DNA from: Candidatus Colinaster equi | GTDB lineage: Bacteria; Bacillota; Clostridia; Lachnospirales; Lachnospiraceae | Direction of reading: 5' to 3' | Length of the DNA: 64,000 nt | Assembly (NCBI GenBank): GCA_018064425.1 | Contig: JAGHVF010000020.1 | Span: forward strand, 59,611-123,610 | In this document: positions 10,130 to 20,061 of the stretch, piece by piece | How positions within the stretch are numbered: the stretch's first letter is position 1 | Layout: every line of letters starts with the position of its first letter | Position numbers and translations under genes: made by a program | Notes under the pieces: generated by a model | The model's database searches: none | What the model was told of the DNA's origin: nothing | What the model saw: the letters and a program-made list of their open reading frames with translations, nothing else

Positions 10130-11263
10130 TCAAAATGTATCAGTCTGATTAAGCCAGCGGTGATCGTAAAACAACCAGCTTTTATATGGTAAAACTCGTA
10201 TTCCTTCCGCAGATGCGGTTTTAAGAAAATATGCAAAAATAACCAATGCCACCAAAACGGTAAGCGCTATAAGCTTTCGCCTTTTATCAGCACTGTTTAT
10301 TGAAAAAATGACATTAGGTACCAACAATATCTGTGGCGTAATAAGATAGTATCCGAATCTGGTCACCAGCGGCATCCAATAGCATGACACATACAATACC
10401 AGTGCCATAATACTCATATTCAAATACATCCTGTTATCGGCTCGTGATACAATTGCCGATTTATAGCAGCAAGCACACAGAACTATCACCATTATAATTC
10501 TTGCAATCATAGGTGCGTTCTCGGTGAATGAATGTATTTGATCCACATATATCGTATCCTTGTATGACGGATAGAGCAACAGTGCAAGCTCCATCACTTT
10601 ATCTCTGAATACATATATACCTGCCCCGCCTAAAGCAACGGCAATGTACATCCATTTATTCCACGGAATACGTGCAATCAAATACAACGGAATAACAACA
10701 AGCACACTCTTGTGAAATGTTGCCGCTATGGCAATAACCAGAACAAACTTAATTATTTTCTGTATTGTATCTTCCTTAATGTCCACTAAAAATCTTGCGG
10801 CGTAAAGAGCAAGGGCTAAAGCAAAATAATATCTGACTGTATTAAATGACCTGAAATATATGCCAAGCAACATAAACAGCAAAAAGCTAAGCGCAAAGCA
10901 ATCACTGCCATCATACATACATTTAAGGAAAATCAACACAATTGCCGCACCAAACACTCCGAACATCAACAAGTAATTCTCAGATCCAGATAACGTATAC
11001 AATATGCGCACTACCAGATTATATCCGGGTTCCGTTACCACATATCCGCCCTGAAAAATCTCATGACACGTTACCACATACGTACCGTAATCATTGCCCA
11101 CTTCGATACGTAGTGCAGCCAGCAAAGTCAATATAGTGAAAATGGCAGCGATACACAATGTATTGAGTACCCTCTGCCTATCAGCATGTCCTATATATGC
11201 AGTTTTTCTGACAAGGCAAGCCACACCTATGGTGATTGCTGCCACCAACATATACAAAATCAT
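10130..11263 (-). CDS. EpsG family / Wzy-like polysaccharide polymerase
   Basis: 377 aa and almost entirely hydrophobic, with about ten TM helices. The segment RSFNTVRYYFALALALYAARF matches the conserved FNxxRQxxA region of EpsG-type proteins, and VGNDYGTYVVTCHEIF the conserved early loop. In Wzy-dependent pathways such proteins polymerise lipid-linked repeat units outside the membrane. The start overlaps the previous gene by 4 bp (ATGA). It is the only polymerase candidate in the window, which supports its role. Confidence 0.8.
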   Translation of the reverse strand: MILYMLVAAITIGVACLVRKTAYIGHADRQRVLNTLCIAAIFTILTLLAALRIEVGNDYGTYVVTCHEIFQGGYVVTEPGYNLVVRILYTLSGSENYLLMFGVFGAAIVLIFLKCMYDGSDCFALSFLLFMLLGIYFRSFNTVRYYFALALALYAARFLVDIKEDTIQKIIKFVLVIAIAATFHKSVLVVIPLYLIARIPWNKWMYIAVALGGAGIYVFRDKVMELALLLYPSYKDTIYVDQIHSFTENAPMIARIIMVIVLCACCYKSAIVSRADNRMYLNMSIMALVLYVSCYWMPLVTRFGYYLITPQILLVPNVIFSINSADKRRKLIALTVLVALVIFAYFLKTASAEGIRVLPYKSWLFYDHRWLNQTDTF

Positions 11264-12033
11264 TTAATACAAATTCCTTTTTTCATTAATCTATACGCAT
11301 CCGAAAATGAACGTTCCTTAAGCATTGTATTCTTGTTTTTGAACAAAAAACGCAAAGCTAAAATGTATGCCATACTGCCATACATATAATGATACAGAAC
11401 TCCCCTGTCATAGAAGAATTTATCCGTATATCCTTCAAACCATGTACTTGGACGCGGTACCTCTTTTCCAATATGTATGGGAAGTGCCCATATCTTCATA
11501 CCGCCTTTAACACAATCCTGAATAAAAAGACTGTCTTCACCGTTACTGTATTTTGCACCACCGCCAAAAAGCAAACTGTAGGTAATATTTCTGTCATGAA
11601 TTGCTTTTGTTTTACATGCAAAACTATATGCGGGATATCTTCCGCAATTCAATCTGTGAATTTTTGTCTCAGCCTGAGTATAATATGTGGCTCTATCCGC
11701 CTGCACGTCTACATTAAAAAGCAACATATCCGCATTTGGTCTATCCTCAAATGCTTTGATGATGCTATCGGCATATCCGTCCTCATAGACTATATCTTCA
11801 TCGGAAAACAGTATGATATCAGCATCTGCTCGAAGCAATGCATTATTTCTGCTCAGTCCCACGCCACGTTCCGCAAAAGAATAGCACTTGATTGTATGAC
11901 CGTTATATTCATATTCCGAATAATCATTGCAATCACATTGGTTAATGACAATTGCGTCAGATTGAAGATTCATCTTCTCAGCCACACCGGCTGTATTCAG
12001 TTGTACACCTGACACTAATGTCTGTAATCTCAT
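11260..12033 (-). CDS. Glycosyltransferase, GT2-like
   Basis: 257 aa. It has GT2-like elements: AIVINQCDCNDY in the first Rossmann strand, AERGVGLSRNNALLRADADIILFSDEDIVYEDGY, where SDED takes the metal-binding DxD position, and a C-terminal helical region. The opening residues (MRLQTLVSGVQ) differ from standard GT2 enzymes, so it belongs to a divergent group in Firmicutes capsule loci. It overlaps the Wzz-like gene by 1 bp (TAATG) and the polymerase gene by 4 bp. Confidence 0.78.
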   Translation of the reverse strand: MRLQTLVSGVQLNTAGVAEKMNLQSDAIVINQCDCNDYSEYEYNGHTIKCYSFAERGVGLSRNNALLRADADIILFSDEDIVYEDGYADSIIKAFEDRPNADMLLFNVDVQADRATYYTQAETKIHRLNCGRYPAYSFACKTKAIHDRNITYSLLFGGGAKYSNGEDSLFIQDCVKGGMKIWALPIHIGKEVPRPSTWFEGYTDKFFYDRGVLYHYMYGSMAYILALRFLFKNKNTMLKERSFSDAYRLMKKGICIK

Positions 12034-12944
12034 TACATCTTCTCCACTTTTCCAAATGCTGCTGCCGCAATCTTTATGTCTTGTTTTGACATTGTGAACA
12101 CAATCTTATCAATGTTCTCTACAGGTTCTTTTCCTTTTTCGAAAATAATAATCACACCTTTTTTCTGTCGCATACTGTCAAAGCCTGCTACGGAAAATGC
12201 CAGTTTTGATGCCTCAATAATATAATAGTCTTCTATATTACCAAGTATATGTGAGATATTGGTATTAGCCTCCTCGGTACCCATCACGCCCAAGAAAGGA
12301 ATTCTCTCATAACGTGCGTACCATTCTCTCTCCGTATATATGGCATCGTCAAGGCACATTACAATGAGTACACCAAATACGCTAATCACCAATCCGATAA
12401 TGGCACCGAGTAACGCCGCATTGACATCTCTGTCATATTTATCATAAACAACCACATCAGCATCAGTCCATATATCAATCGAATCCAACATATCCGTCAC
12501 CTGTGCAAAATGTACAAGTGCTTCTTTGTAAGCATCCGATATTTTTCTAACCACCTGCGGATCTTCATTCTCCACATTCACTGTCAGAATTCTGTAATCA
12601 CCCAACATCTGACCGGACACACTGTCGAGTATCTGCTGCTTTGTAATACCGTCAGTAAGCGTAAGAGCATAATCGGTGATAGGATCATCTCTAAGTATTC
12701 CATCCCAAGTATATGCATTGTAATAGTCAACGCTGTTAATGAATTCTTCAAGATTGTAATCTATGCTGTAATCATTACTGATTCTGTAGCAGGTATCACC
12801 AACAATGTGACTATACGTAAAATATATTCCGCCACCCAATATCGCACCTATTGCAGTTATTACTGCAACAATCCATATTCTCTTAACAAACTGCCCAAAC
12901 AGTCTTTTCAAATCGATTGAATGTATTGCACTGTTAGTTAACAT
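12033..12944 (-). CDS. Wzz/CpsC-like chain-length protein with extended cytoplasmic tail
   Basis: 303 aa. Seen: SIDLKRLFGQFVKRIWIVAVITAIGAILGGGIYF (first TM with the Wzz N-terminal pattern), an extracellular region of about 120 residues, and a second TM near residue 180 (AALLGAIIGLVISVFGVLIV). Wzz/CpsC proteins set chain length and normally work with a BY-kinase. No kinase gene is present, but a tail of about 100 residues follows the second TM. Its end (KKGVIIIFEKGKEPVENIDK) resembles the last part of a BY-kinase without any Walker motif. The gene is 12 bp downstream of the glycosyl-1-phosphate transferase gene, with GAGGTAATT as ribosome site. Confidence 0.82.
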   Translation of the reverse strand: MLTNSAIHSIDLKRLFGQFVKRIWIVAVITAIGAILGGGIYFTYSHIVGDTCYRISNDYSIDYNLEEFINSVDYYNAYTWDGILRDDPITDYALTLTDGITKQQILDSVSGQMLGDYRILTVNVENEDPQVVRKISDAYKEALVHFAQVTDMLDSIDIWTDADVVVYDKYDRDVNAALLGAIIGLVISVFGVLIVMCLDDAIYTEREWYARYERIPFLGVMGTEEANTNISHILGNIEDYYIIEASKLAFSVAGFDSMRQKKGVIIIFEKGKEPVENIDKIVFTMSKQDIKIAAAAFGKVEKM

Positions 12945-12956
12945 AATTACCTCTTC

Positions 12957-14327
12957 CTACTTTTTGCTTGCTGTAACCTGATTGGCATCAACGCCCTCGG
13001 TTGCCTCAGGACTAAATAATATCTTTAGCGTTAACATCATTAATTTAATATCCAACCATACACTGTAATTCTCAATATAACTAAGATCCAATTTCAATTT
13101 ATCATACGGTGTTGTATTGTATTTTCCGTACACTTGCGCATATCCTGCCAAACCGGCCTTAACTCTCATTCTGAATGCGAACTCAGGCATGTCCTCGATA
13201 TATTGTGCAATTATCTCCGGGCGCTCCGGTCTGGGACCGATAAATGACATATCACCCTTCAGAATATTGAACAACTGAGGCAATTCATCAATTCTCACTG
13301 CTCGAATAAAGTGACCAATCGGTGTAATACGCGAATCGTTCTTACTTGCCAATCGTGCAACACCGTCTTTTTCAGCATCCACTTTCATTGAACGGAACTT
13401 GAGAATCTTGAATTCCTTTGCGCCGATTGTACATCTAACCTGCTTATACAAAACAGGACCGCCGTCATACAACTTGATTAATATAGCGGTAATCAACATT
13501 ATCGGAGATGTAATCACCGCAAGTATAAGCGAGCAGATAATATCAATACATCTTTTTGCAAATCTCTGCTCAACCTTAAGATTATACTCTCGTGTTAAGA
13601 AAATCGGAGTATCAAAGAGATGCAACGGGTCAGAGCCCTTAATTATTACATCCGAAATCTTTGGCATCATATATACACGTATATTTCTTGCATATAAGAA
13701 CTTAAGCAATGTATTTCTGACAGTTGCCGGAACATCCCAGAGTACCACTCCGTCATATTCCTTACTCTGCATCTGATTATACAAAGTCTCTCTATCTTCG
13801 CCCATATACATGAGCTTTGTAATCTTATACTTATCTTTTCTGGTTGCAAATTTTGCCTGAATATCATCAATAGGATGATCGCCATATACAAGTAACAACT
13901 TTCTTGGTGGGAAAAACCACCTATACATACGATTACCCAGGAATGTCCATATTGCCGCAAAAGCAATCTGAATAAGAGACATGGTAAATAACGGATCGCC
14001 CTTGACCAATCTTATTTCCATCAGTGATATTTGTAAATAACTTACTATATCAACAATTACAATTGAAAATACCTGTGAAATAAATACATCTACAGGTTTC
14101 AAATATCCTATCTTCAAACCACCGAATGTGCTTGTAAAGAAAAACAGCAACACCAAATAGACAAATACCATAAGTAAATGTCCTTTGAAATAGAGCTTAA
14201 CATGCCATACCAGTCTGCCATGATATACCTCTACCCATGTATATGCATACATTGCCGTCAGAATAGCCACTCCCAGCAAACTCCACAACAATATAAGTGT
14301 TCTTTTTAATGTCTCTTTTGCACCCAT
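12957..14327 (-). CDS. Polyprenyl glycosyl-1-phosphate transferase (repeat-unit initiation)
   Basis: 456 aa. Four to five N-terminal TM helices, a central nucleotide-binding-like domain (KLLLVYGDHPIDDIQAKF), another TM near residue 265, then the bacterial sugar transferase domain: PVLYKQVRCTIGAKEFKILKFRSM, RIDELPQLFNILKGDMSFIGPRPERPE and MRVKAGLAGYAQVYGKYNT. It moves a sugar-1-phosphate onto undecaprenyl phosphate, the first committed step of EPS synthesis. WbaP-type architecture and length are normal. The sugar (glucose, galactose or other) cannot be told apart here. Confidence 0.93.
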   Translation of the reverse strand: MGAKETLKRTLILLWSLLGVAILTAMYAYTWVEVYHGRLVWHVKLYFKGHLLMVFVYLVLLFFFTSTFGGLKIGYLKPVDVFISQVFSIVIVDIVSYLQISLMEIRLVKGDPLFTMSLIQIAFAAIWTFLGNRMYRWFFPPRKLLLVYGDHPIDDIQAKFATRKDKYKITKLMYMGEDRETLYNQMQSKEYDGVVLWDVPATVRNTLLKFLYARNIRVYMMPKISDVIIKGSDPLHLFDTPIFLTREYNLKVEQRFAKRCIDIICSLILAVITSPIMLITAILIKLYDGGPVLYKQVRCTIGAKEFKILKFRSMKVDAEKDGVARLASKNDSRITPIGHFIRAVRIDELPQLFNILKGDMSFIGPRPERPEIIAQYIEDMPEFAFRMRVKAGLAGYAQVYGKYNTTPYDKLKLDLSYIENYSVWLDIKLMMLTLKILFSPEATEGVDANQVTASKK

Positions 14328-14359
14328 AATAACCTCATTAATCTATATTCTGCCATCTT

Positions 14360-15115
14360 CTACAATCTTCTGACAGTGGCTCTGTACGCCCATCCGCAAA
14401 AATAGAAGCTGCTTTTAAGTATACCGAGTCCTTCTACATTTCTGTACAAATTCCAAATCCTTTTTATGGCAAGCATCTTATTGCTTGATAATGACGTACT
14501 CGGTCTTCTGTATATAGCCAACACTTCGTCTATACCATACGCCTGCACTCCGCTACGCAATATTTTCCACCACGTTGCGGTATCTTCACTCCCTACACAT
14601 GGCATATGTATCATATCTTTATCAAGTTTTTTCATATCAAACATCACCGTAGTGGTAAATATAACGGTTCTTGATAAAGCCTGCTTATATGTAAGCGTCT
14701 TTGGGACATGTACTACACGTCCTGTCGGAATAGCATTCTCATCACCGAATTCATATCCGGTAAAGGAAAAAGCTACATCCTCCTGTTGCATATAGTCATA
14801 TTGTTTCTTAAGCTTATCGGGCATCCATACATCATCCACATCAAGAAATGCTATATATTCACCCTTTGCTTCATCTATTCCCCTGTTTCTGGCACCTGCC
14901 GCTCTATCCTTGTTATCATCAAGATAAACAGGATGAATTCTTGCATCCAATTCACCTGATGACTCAAGTCGCTGAAGCAATTGTCTTGTGCCATCGGTAC
15001 TACCATCCTCAACAATAATCCATTCCCAGTCGGTATACGTCTGACGAAGCACCATATTAATGGTATCATCAATATATTCAATTGCATTATATGCAGGTGT
15101 AACAATACTAATCAT
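14360..15115 (-). CDS. Family 2 glycosyltransferase
   Basis: 251 aa, compact GT-A enzyme: MISIVTPAYNAIEYIDDTI, WIIVEDGSTDGTRQL, RAAGARNRGIDEAKGEYIAF and LDVDDVWMPDKL for metal and nucleotide binding. It lies 15 bp downstream of the GtrB-like gene and 32 bp upstream of the initiating transferase gene. The ribosome site is AGGAAGCG. Probably a cytoplasmic repeat-unit transferase. Confidence 0.9.
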   Translation of the reverse strand: MISIVTPAYNAIEYIDDTINMVLRQTYTDWEWIIVEDGSTDGTRQLLQRLESSGELDARIHPVYLDDNKDRAAGARNRGIDEAKGEYIAFLDVDDVWMPDKLKKQYDYMQQEDVAFSFTGYEFGDENAIPTGRVVHVPKTLTYKQALSRTVIFTTTVMFDMKKLDKDMIHMPCVGSEDTATWWKILRSGVQAYGIDEVLAIYRRPSTSLSSNKMLAIKRIWNLYRNVEGLGILKSSFYFCGWAYRATVRRL

Positions 15116-15130
15116 ATAATACGCTTCCTA

Positions 15131-16057
15131 TCACAGTTCATCTTTAATCAAATATATAGGTCTGTTTTTTACCTCAAGATATGTCTTGGCCAAATACTGA
15201 CCTATAATACCAATACAAAGCAATTGAACACCGCTGATAAGCGAAATAATACATATCATTGACTGCCATCCGGTAGTCGGATCATCCCAGAAAAATGACC
15301 TGATTATTACAAAAAGAATCAATATTCCTGCTAAAACGCAAAAGAATATACCCATAAACGAAGCAATTGCAAGCGGTGCTGTTGAGAAAGCAACAATTCC
15401 TTCCAAGGAATACATAAATAAGCTCCAAAAGCTCCACTTAGTCTCTCCCTTTGCTCTCTCAACATTCTCAAATTCTACCCATTTGGTCTCGTATCCTACC
15501 CAACCGAAGATTCCCTTGCTGAATCTGTTATACTCACCCATAGAAAGAATTGCATCCACAACTCTTCTGGACATCAGTCTGTAGTCTCTCGCACCGTCCA
15601 CGATATCAGTTTTGCTAATCTTATTCATAAGTTTGTAGAACATTCTGGCAAAAAAGCTTCGAATCGGAGGTTCTCCTTTTCGATTAACTCTTCTGGTCGC
15701 AACCGAATCATAGCCTTCCTCGATATATGACCACATCGTAGGAAGAAGCGACGGCGGATCTTGCAAATCCGCATCCATCATCACAACATAATCACCCTTT
15801 GCTTTCTGAAATCCTGCATATATTGCCGATTCCTTACCGAAATTGCGCGAGAAAGAAACAAGCCTTACTCTGTTATCCTTTTCATGAAGTTTCTTCACTT
15901 CACTGACAGTCGCGTCCTTTGATCCGTCATCAACATATATTACTTCCACATCCAATGATTTCTCTGTAAAAAACGGTTCGTTTTTCATCAATTCTTCATA
16001 GAAATACGGAACATTTTCTTCTTCGTTATAACACGGTACAATTACACTAAGTAACAT
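15131..16057 (-). CDS. GtrB/DPM1-like membrane glycosyltransferase
   Basis: 308 aa. GT2 domain (LLSVIVPCYNEEENVPYF, VIYVDDGSKDAT, MMDADLQDPPSLLPTMW) followed by two C-terminal TM helices (about residues 230-255 and 265-290). This architecture matches bactoprenol glucosyltransferase GtrB and dolichyl-phosphate-mannose synthase relatives, which make undecaprenyl-phosphate-linked sugars. Those feed GT-C enzymes outside the membrane such as the YfhO and GT39-like proteins of this locus; that link is inferred. AAGGAGAAGGAA precedes the ATG. Confidence 0.9.
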   Translation of the reverse strand: MLLSVIVPCYNEEENVPYFYEELMKNEPFFTEKSLDVEVIYVDDGSKDATVSEVKKLHEKDNRVRLVSFSRNFGKESAIYAGFQKAKGDYVVMMDADLQDPPSLLPTMWSYIEEGYDSVATRRVNRKGEPPIRSFFARMFYKLMNKISKTDIVDGARDYRLMSRRVVDAILSMGEYNRFSKGIFGWVGYETKWVEFENVERAKGETKWSFWSLFMYSLEGIVAFSTAPLAIASFMGIFFCVLAGILILFVIIRSFFWDDPTTGWQSMICIISLISGVQLLCIGIIGQYLAKTYLEVKNRPIYLIKDEL

Positions 16058-16071
16058 TTCCTTCTCCTTTT

Positions 16072-16845
16072 TTATTTGCCAAGCTTATATATATAATAAT
16101 TATCAGTCTGCTTATCAATTTTATACGCACCCTCTGTTATGGACGCGCCCTCAAACTTCTTTACAATAACAACATCACATGCATATTCATAAGCCTCAGC
16201 AAATATCTGTGCTTCATTCGATGCAGGTTCACGCATCATATAACACAAATTAATGATATCATCATCATATTCATCCATAATTCCCAAGTCCATACCCGGT
16301 GTCCACAGATTCTGTCCGTATAAAAGCGGAACATTTTCTCCGTACGCCGAAATAAAAGGAATAATTGATTCATCTGCAAGTACACAACTGTTTGCATTCT
16401 CACCGGCATATGACACTACAGTCATTTTTTCATCGTCATAGGAATTGGCTTCTGTCATTGTATCGCCGCCGAATACGCCGAAAAGATTACCGCAAATTGC
16501 AATAAACAAAAACAGAACAACAGCAACAATATGTCGCTCTTTATAACCCTTCAAACCGGTTATGAGTTCAGCAATTGCATACGGAATATATACAAGTATA
16601 GGTACCAATACCGTTAACGGCTCATAACTTTGCAATACAGGAAATACCTTCGATAGTGCCCATACCGTCAAAGGATTGGCCAAAACAAGCACGAGCACAA
16701 TAATCGGATACCATATAAAATATCTGTTTTTTTCCTTATTTAACGAATATAAAACAAATATACTGATTGCAAAAATCAAAAAGTAACTGCCTTCCAATTT
16801 ACTGTTTTGAAAGAAGGTGTACATTGTAGCAGCAACATTAGCCAT
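16072..16845 (-). CDS. Membrane protein of the EPS locus, coupled to the upstream membrane gene
   Basis: 257 aa from ATG 16845. The ORF track uses a GTG nine bases earlier, but AGGAGG followed by TGAGCACA points to ATG 16845. About four TM helices lie in the first 150 residues; a soluble C-terminal domain (about 150-257) follows. The ribosome site is inside the last codons of the preceding gene and the start overlaps its stop (AATGGCTAA). The two genes could be read as one protein split by a frameshift, with the pair resembling DUF6077-like membrane proteins. The well-formed RBS argues for two coupled genes. Function unknown. Confidence 0.65.
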   Translation of the reverse strand: MANVAATMYTFFQNSKLEGSYFLIFAISIFVLYSLNKEKNRYFIWYPIIVLVLVLANPLTVWALSKVFPVLQSYEPLTVLVPILVYIPYAIAELITGLKGYKERHIVAVVLFLFIAICGNLFGVFGGDTMTEANSYDDEKMTVVSYAGENANSCVLADESIIPFISAYGENVPLLYGQNLWTPGMDLGIMDEYDDDIINLCYMMREPASNEAQIFAEAYEYACDVVIVKKFEGASITEGAYKIDKQTDNYYIYKLGK

Positions 16846-17893
16846 TGTGCTCACCTCCTCTTAAACGTAACAGTAAGCATACAGAAGCTATAGCAGTTGC
16901 AATCAGGATAAGCAAAGCTCCTGTTGCGATTCCCGTAAGAAATACAGAGCTGCATAAGCACAATAATATCTTCAGTACATTTACTATTTTGTATCCTTTT
17001 CGTGTTGCAACAATGCCCGATGCTTCCCTGTACCAGCCAATCATTACGGACAATACATACGGTAATGCGACCGCAGCCACAATGGCATCTCCCGCATATC
17101 CGTACCACAACAGCTTTTCACCTATTGCACCGCTAAAATAGTCTCCGCTAAGAATCAATCCGCCCAAAAAGATAGAAAACAAAATTGTCTCACGTCTATT
17201 ATGAAAAATGGGAGCAACAACTCTCACGCAGGCAAAATACGTACAGAGGATTGTCTGCACTGTCAATACAAAAAAGAGCAATAGCACTTCATCTACACCA
17301 AATATCTCGCAATAGTATGAATAGTAAGTAGGCAACGATATAAGCTTACGCATCGGAATCAATCCAAGTGTGTACGGCTGACTGGTAATCGGATTATACT
17401 CATTAATTGTACCGGTCGCTAACGTTGTACGTACCGTTTCAATCATTATATCGCTTCTAAGATACGGTATCAGTGTCCACACACGCGCCACAATAGCAAT
17501 ACCCACCAGTACGGTCGTTATACACAGCATTATTTCCTGCTTACTCGGTTTTCTTTTGTAAGTATTCTCTGTCTCGCCTTCGCCAAGCAATGCACTATGT
17601 GCAACCAGTCCTTTTGATAACAGAATATGTCTGATAATATTCAGACACAAAGCAATTGCAAAAACCACAACAAGTCCTACGGACATATCCAAATAAGCGT
17701 AGCAGGTATCCTGGAAACCGTATCCTAATTTACTGCATATCAGAAAAACTAAGCCCTGGAGCAAAAACACAAAAAAGAAACCTATCAGATATGTCTCAAT
17801 CTGACCGGTCTCTTTCCTATTTGTTATTGTCCTTAATATATATCCTGCCATATATGGCAGCACAAAAATAGCAATAATTCCAACTATGTTCAT
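16838..17893 (-). CDS. Multi-pass membrane protein of the EPS locus (DUF6077-like)
   Basis: 351 aa with about eight TM helices (IVGIIAIFVLPYMAGYILRTI at the start). A loop with LRSDIMIETVRTTLATGTINEYNP and a helix pair near residue 200 are reminiscent of the large uncharacterised DUF6077-type proteins of Clostridia, but I am not certain of the family. AGAGG precedes the ATG, and a promoter candidate lies at 17933-17962. It may transport or modify polysaccharide; no catalytic motif was recognised. Confidence 0.7.
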   Translation of the reverse strand: MNIVGIIAIFVLPYMAGYILRTITNRKETGQIETYLIGFFFVFLLQGLVFLICSKLGYGFQDTCYAYLDMSVGLVVVFAIALCLNIIRHILLSKGLVAHSALLGEGETENTYKRKPSKQEIMLCITTVLVGIAIVARVWTLIPYLRSDIMIETVRTTLATGTINEYNPITSQPYTLGLIPMRKLISLPTYYSYYCEIFGVDEVLLLFFVLTVQTILCTYFACVRVVAPIFHNRRETILFSIFLGGLILSGDYFSGAIGEKLLWYGYAGDAIVAAVALPYVLSVMIGWYREASGIVATRKGYKIVNVLKILLCLCSSVFLTGIATGALLILIATAIASVCLLLRLRGGEHNG

Positions 17894-17932
17894 TGGACTA
17901 CCTCTAGTATCTGCATACGCATAATCTCGTAT

Positions 17933-17962
17933 ATTTTAGCACATTTTGAAGAGTTTTGTCCA
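17933..17962 (-). promoter_or_regulatory. Candidate internal promoter of the EPS operon
   Basis: On the minus strand TGGACA (17957-17962) and TAAAAT (17933-17938) are 18 bp apart, and TGC in front of the -10 box gives an extended -10. It lies in the 98-bp gap between manC and the membrane protein gene, the largest gap inside the left EPS run, so the downstream half could be transcribed independently. Confidence 0.5.
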
Positions 17963-17991
17963 CTTTGTCGGTTGTTCACACGTTCACATAC

Positions 17992-19080
17992 CTATAAGAA
18001 TTTCGAATATGGTGTACCATCCATAGCATCAATGAATTGCTTGACTTCCTGCGCCTTTGATTTGTCGCACACCAATACCACATCGTCCGTTTGAGCAATG
18101 ACAAGATTCTTTACCCCAAGCGTAGCAATCAATTTGTCCGAACATGCCCCGTATAAGATACAGTCTTTCGTATCAATAGTGCATGCATCGGCCATTCTAA
18201 CATTGCCCCATTCATCGGTTCCGTACACCTGCTCAAGCGCATCAAAACTACCGACATCATTCCATCCAAAATCGCCTTCCAGCATCAGAACATTATCCGC
18301 TCTCTCCATAATACCGTAGTCAATACTAATCTTTGGTATCTGTGGGTACAATTCATTTATTACATCAGCCTCGTTTGATTTACCCATTGCATCACCGATT
18401 TTTACAAGATATTCATAAATATCCGGCAACAAACGCTCAAAGTATTGCAAAATCGTACTTGCTTTCCATACAAACATACCACTGTTCCATGCATATTCGC
18501 CGGACTCCAAATATCCTTCCGCTGTCTCAAGGTCAGGCTTCTCAACAAATTCCACCACCTTACGCGGTGTATGTATGACATCAATGTCATATTTCATATC
18601 CGTATTCTTTATATAGCCATATCCCGTGCACGGAAAAACCGGTTTGATTCCTACTGTAACAAGCGCATTCGTCTGCTCTGCCAGTGTAACGGCATCCTTC
18701 ATTACAGATGTATATTCGACTTCATTTTTAACAAAATGATCACTGGGAACAATGACCATAATGCCGTCTTCGTATTTGCGCACAATCTCCATTGCGGCAT
18801 ATCCAATACATGCAGCGGTATTACGTGCAGCCGGCTCGCCCAGAATATGGTCGGCCTTAAGTGTTCCTTTTGTAAGTTGAATCGTCATATCACGATGCGC
18901 CATACTGGTGACCACCATGATATCATCTTTATCTACGATAGATGACAACCTGTTTGCAGTATCCATAACCATAGTGTCTTTACCGGACAAATTAAGAAAC
19001 TGCTTAGGTCTGCTCTTTCTGCTAAGCGGCCAAAATCTTGTTCCGCCACCGCCTGCCATAATTACGCCGTAAGTTTTCAT
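17992..19080 (-). CDS. manC: Mannose-1-phosphate guanylyltransferase
   Basis: 362 aa from MKTYGVIMAGGGGTRFWPLSRKS; the ATG three codons upstream would sit directly on the GGGAG ribosome site, so 19080 is preferred. Signature features are GGGGTRFWPLS with PKQFL (nucleotide binding), VPSDHFV, and the FVEKPD metal-binding motif. It forms GDP-mannose from GTP and mannose-1-phosphate. The length fits a stand-alone transferase without the C-terminal isomerase domain of ManC/AlgA-type proteins. GDP-mannose feeds Gmd (24042) and Fcl (19099). Confidence 0.93.
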   Translation of the reverse strand: MKTYGVIMAGGGGTRFWPLSRKSRPKQFLNLSGKDTMVMDTANRLSSIVDKDDIMVVTSMAHRDMTIQLTKGTLKADHILGEPAARNTAACIGYAAMEIVRKYEDGIMVIVPSDHFVKNEVEYTSVMKDAVTLAEQTNALVTVGIKPVFPCTGYGYIKNTDMKYDIDVIHTPRKVVEFVEKPDLETAEGYLESGEYAWNSGMFVWKASTILQYFERLLPDIYEYLVKIGDAMGKSNEADVINELYPQIPKISIDYGIMERADNVLMLEGDFGWNDVGSFDALEQVYGTDEWGNVRMADACTIDTKDCILYGACSDKLIATLGVKNLVIAQTDDVVLVCDKSKAQEVKQFIDAMDGTPYSKFL

Positions 19081-19098
19081 ACAAAACATCTCCCGATT

Positions 19099-20049
19099 TT
19101 ACATTCTTGCCGAATCAATGTTCTCTCTAAACCAGTCATATGCAAGTTTAACACCCTCTTCAAGCTCTACCTTGTGAGTCCAGCCGATAGAATGCAGCTT
19201 ATCAACATTGGTAAGTTTACGAGGAGTACCATCCGGCATATCCTTATTCCATACTATTTCGCCTTCATATCCTACTGTCTTCTTAACAGTCTCAGCCAAT
19301 TGCTTAATCGTTACTTCTTTACCCGTTCCGATATTGACATGCTCGAGACCGTCATAATGCTCAAGCAAATATACACATGCATCTGCCATATCATCCGAAT
19401 ACAGGAACTCTCTTAATGGTGTACCTGTTCCCCACAATTCAACTGTCGGTGCATTATTCACCTTTGCCTCATGGAACTTTCTAATCATTGCAGGCATTAC
19501 ATGGCTTCCGCTAAGCTCATAATTGTCATACGGTCCGTACAAATTGGTTGGCATACAGCTGATAAAATCATCACCGTACTGCATCTTATAGAATTTGCAC
19601 ATCTCAAGGCCGGATATTTTTGCAATAGCATACGCTTCATTGGTTACTTCCAACGGACCGGTAAGCAATGCACTCTCAGGAATCGGTTGAGGTGCCATCT
19701 TAGGATATATACATGTACTTCCAAGGAAAAGAAGCTTCTTAACCTTATAATCATGACAACACTTGATTACATTACACTGAATCTGCATATTCTCGTATGC
19801 GAACTCTGCGGGTGTACTCTGATTGGCATTAATACCTCCAACCTTAGCTGCAGCAAGTACAACAACGTCAGGTCTTTCTTTTTCAAAAAATTCTCTTACG
19901 TCTGCCTGATTCGTAAGATCAAGCTCCTTATGTGTACGTCCGATTATATTTGTATAACCGCTTCTTTTAAGTGAACGCACAATTGCGCTTCCGACAAGTC
20001 CTCTGTGACCTGCAACATAAATCTTATCATTCTGTGTTAAATTAGCCAT
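19099..20049 (-). CDS. fcl: GDP-L-fucose synthase
   Basis: 316 aa short-chain dehydrogenase of the extended type: [19 protein letters not shown] (NADP-binding GxxGxxG), [17 protein letters not shown], and the YAIAK catalytic pair, all diagnostic of Fcl/WcaG. It converts GDP-4-keto-6-deoxymannose to GDP-L-fucose by epimerisation and reduction. Ribosome site GAGAGGAGTTAAT. It is separated from its pathway partner gmd by about 4 kb and lies on the opposite strand. Confidence 0.94.
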   Translation of the reverse strand: MANLTQNDKIYVAGHRGLVGSAIVRSLKRSGYTNIIGRTHKELDLTNQADVREFFEKERPDVVVLAAAKVGGINANQSTPAEFAYENMQIQCNVIKCCHDYKVKKLLFLGSTCIYPKMAPQPIPESALLTGPLEVTNEAYAIAKISGLEMCKFYKMQYGDDFISCMPTNLYGPYDNYELSGSHVMPAMIRKFHEAKVNNAPTVELWGTGTPLREFLYSDDMADACVYLLEHYDGLEHVNIGTGKEVTIKQLAETVKKTVGYEGEIVWNKDMPDGTPRKLTNVDKLHSIGWTHKVELEEGVKLAYDWFRENIDSARM

Positions 20050-20061
20050 ATTAACTCCTCT

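Noticed and set aside
11389-12012. Plus-strand 207-aa ORF
   Set aside because: Shadow of the GT2-like gene at 11260-12033.
16072-17893. Possible frameshift splitting one membrane protein into two ORFs
   Set aside because: The downstream ATG has AGGAGG at ideal spacing inside the end of the upstream gene and the pair overlaps like other coupled genes here. A frameshift cannot be wholly excluded without homologues.
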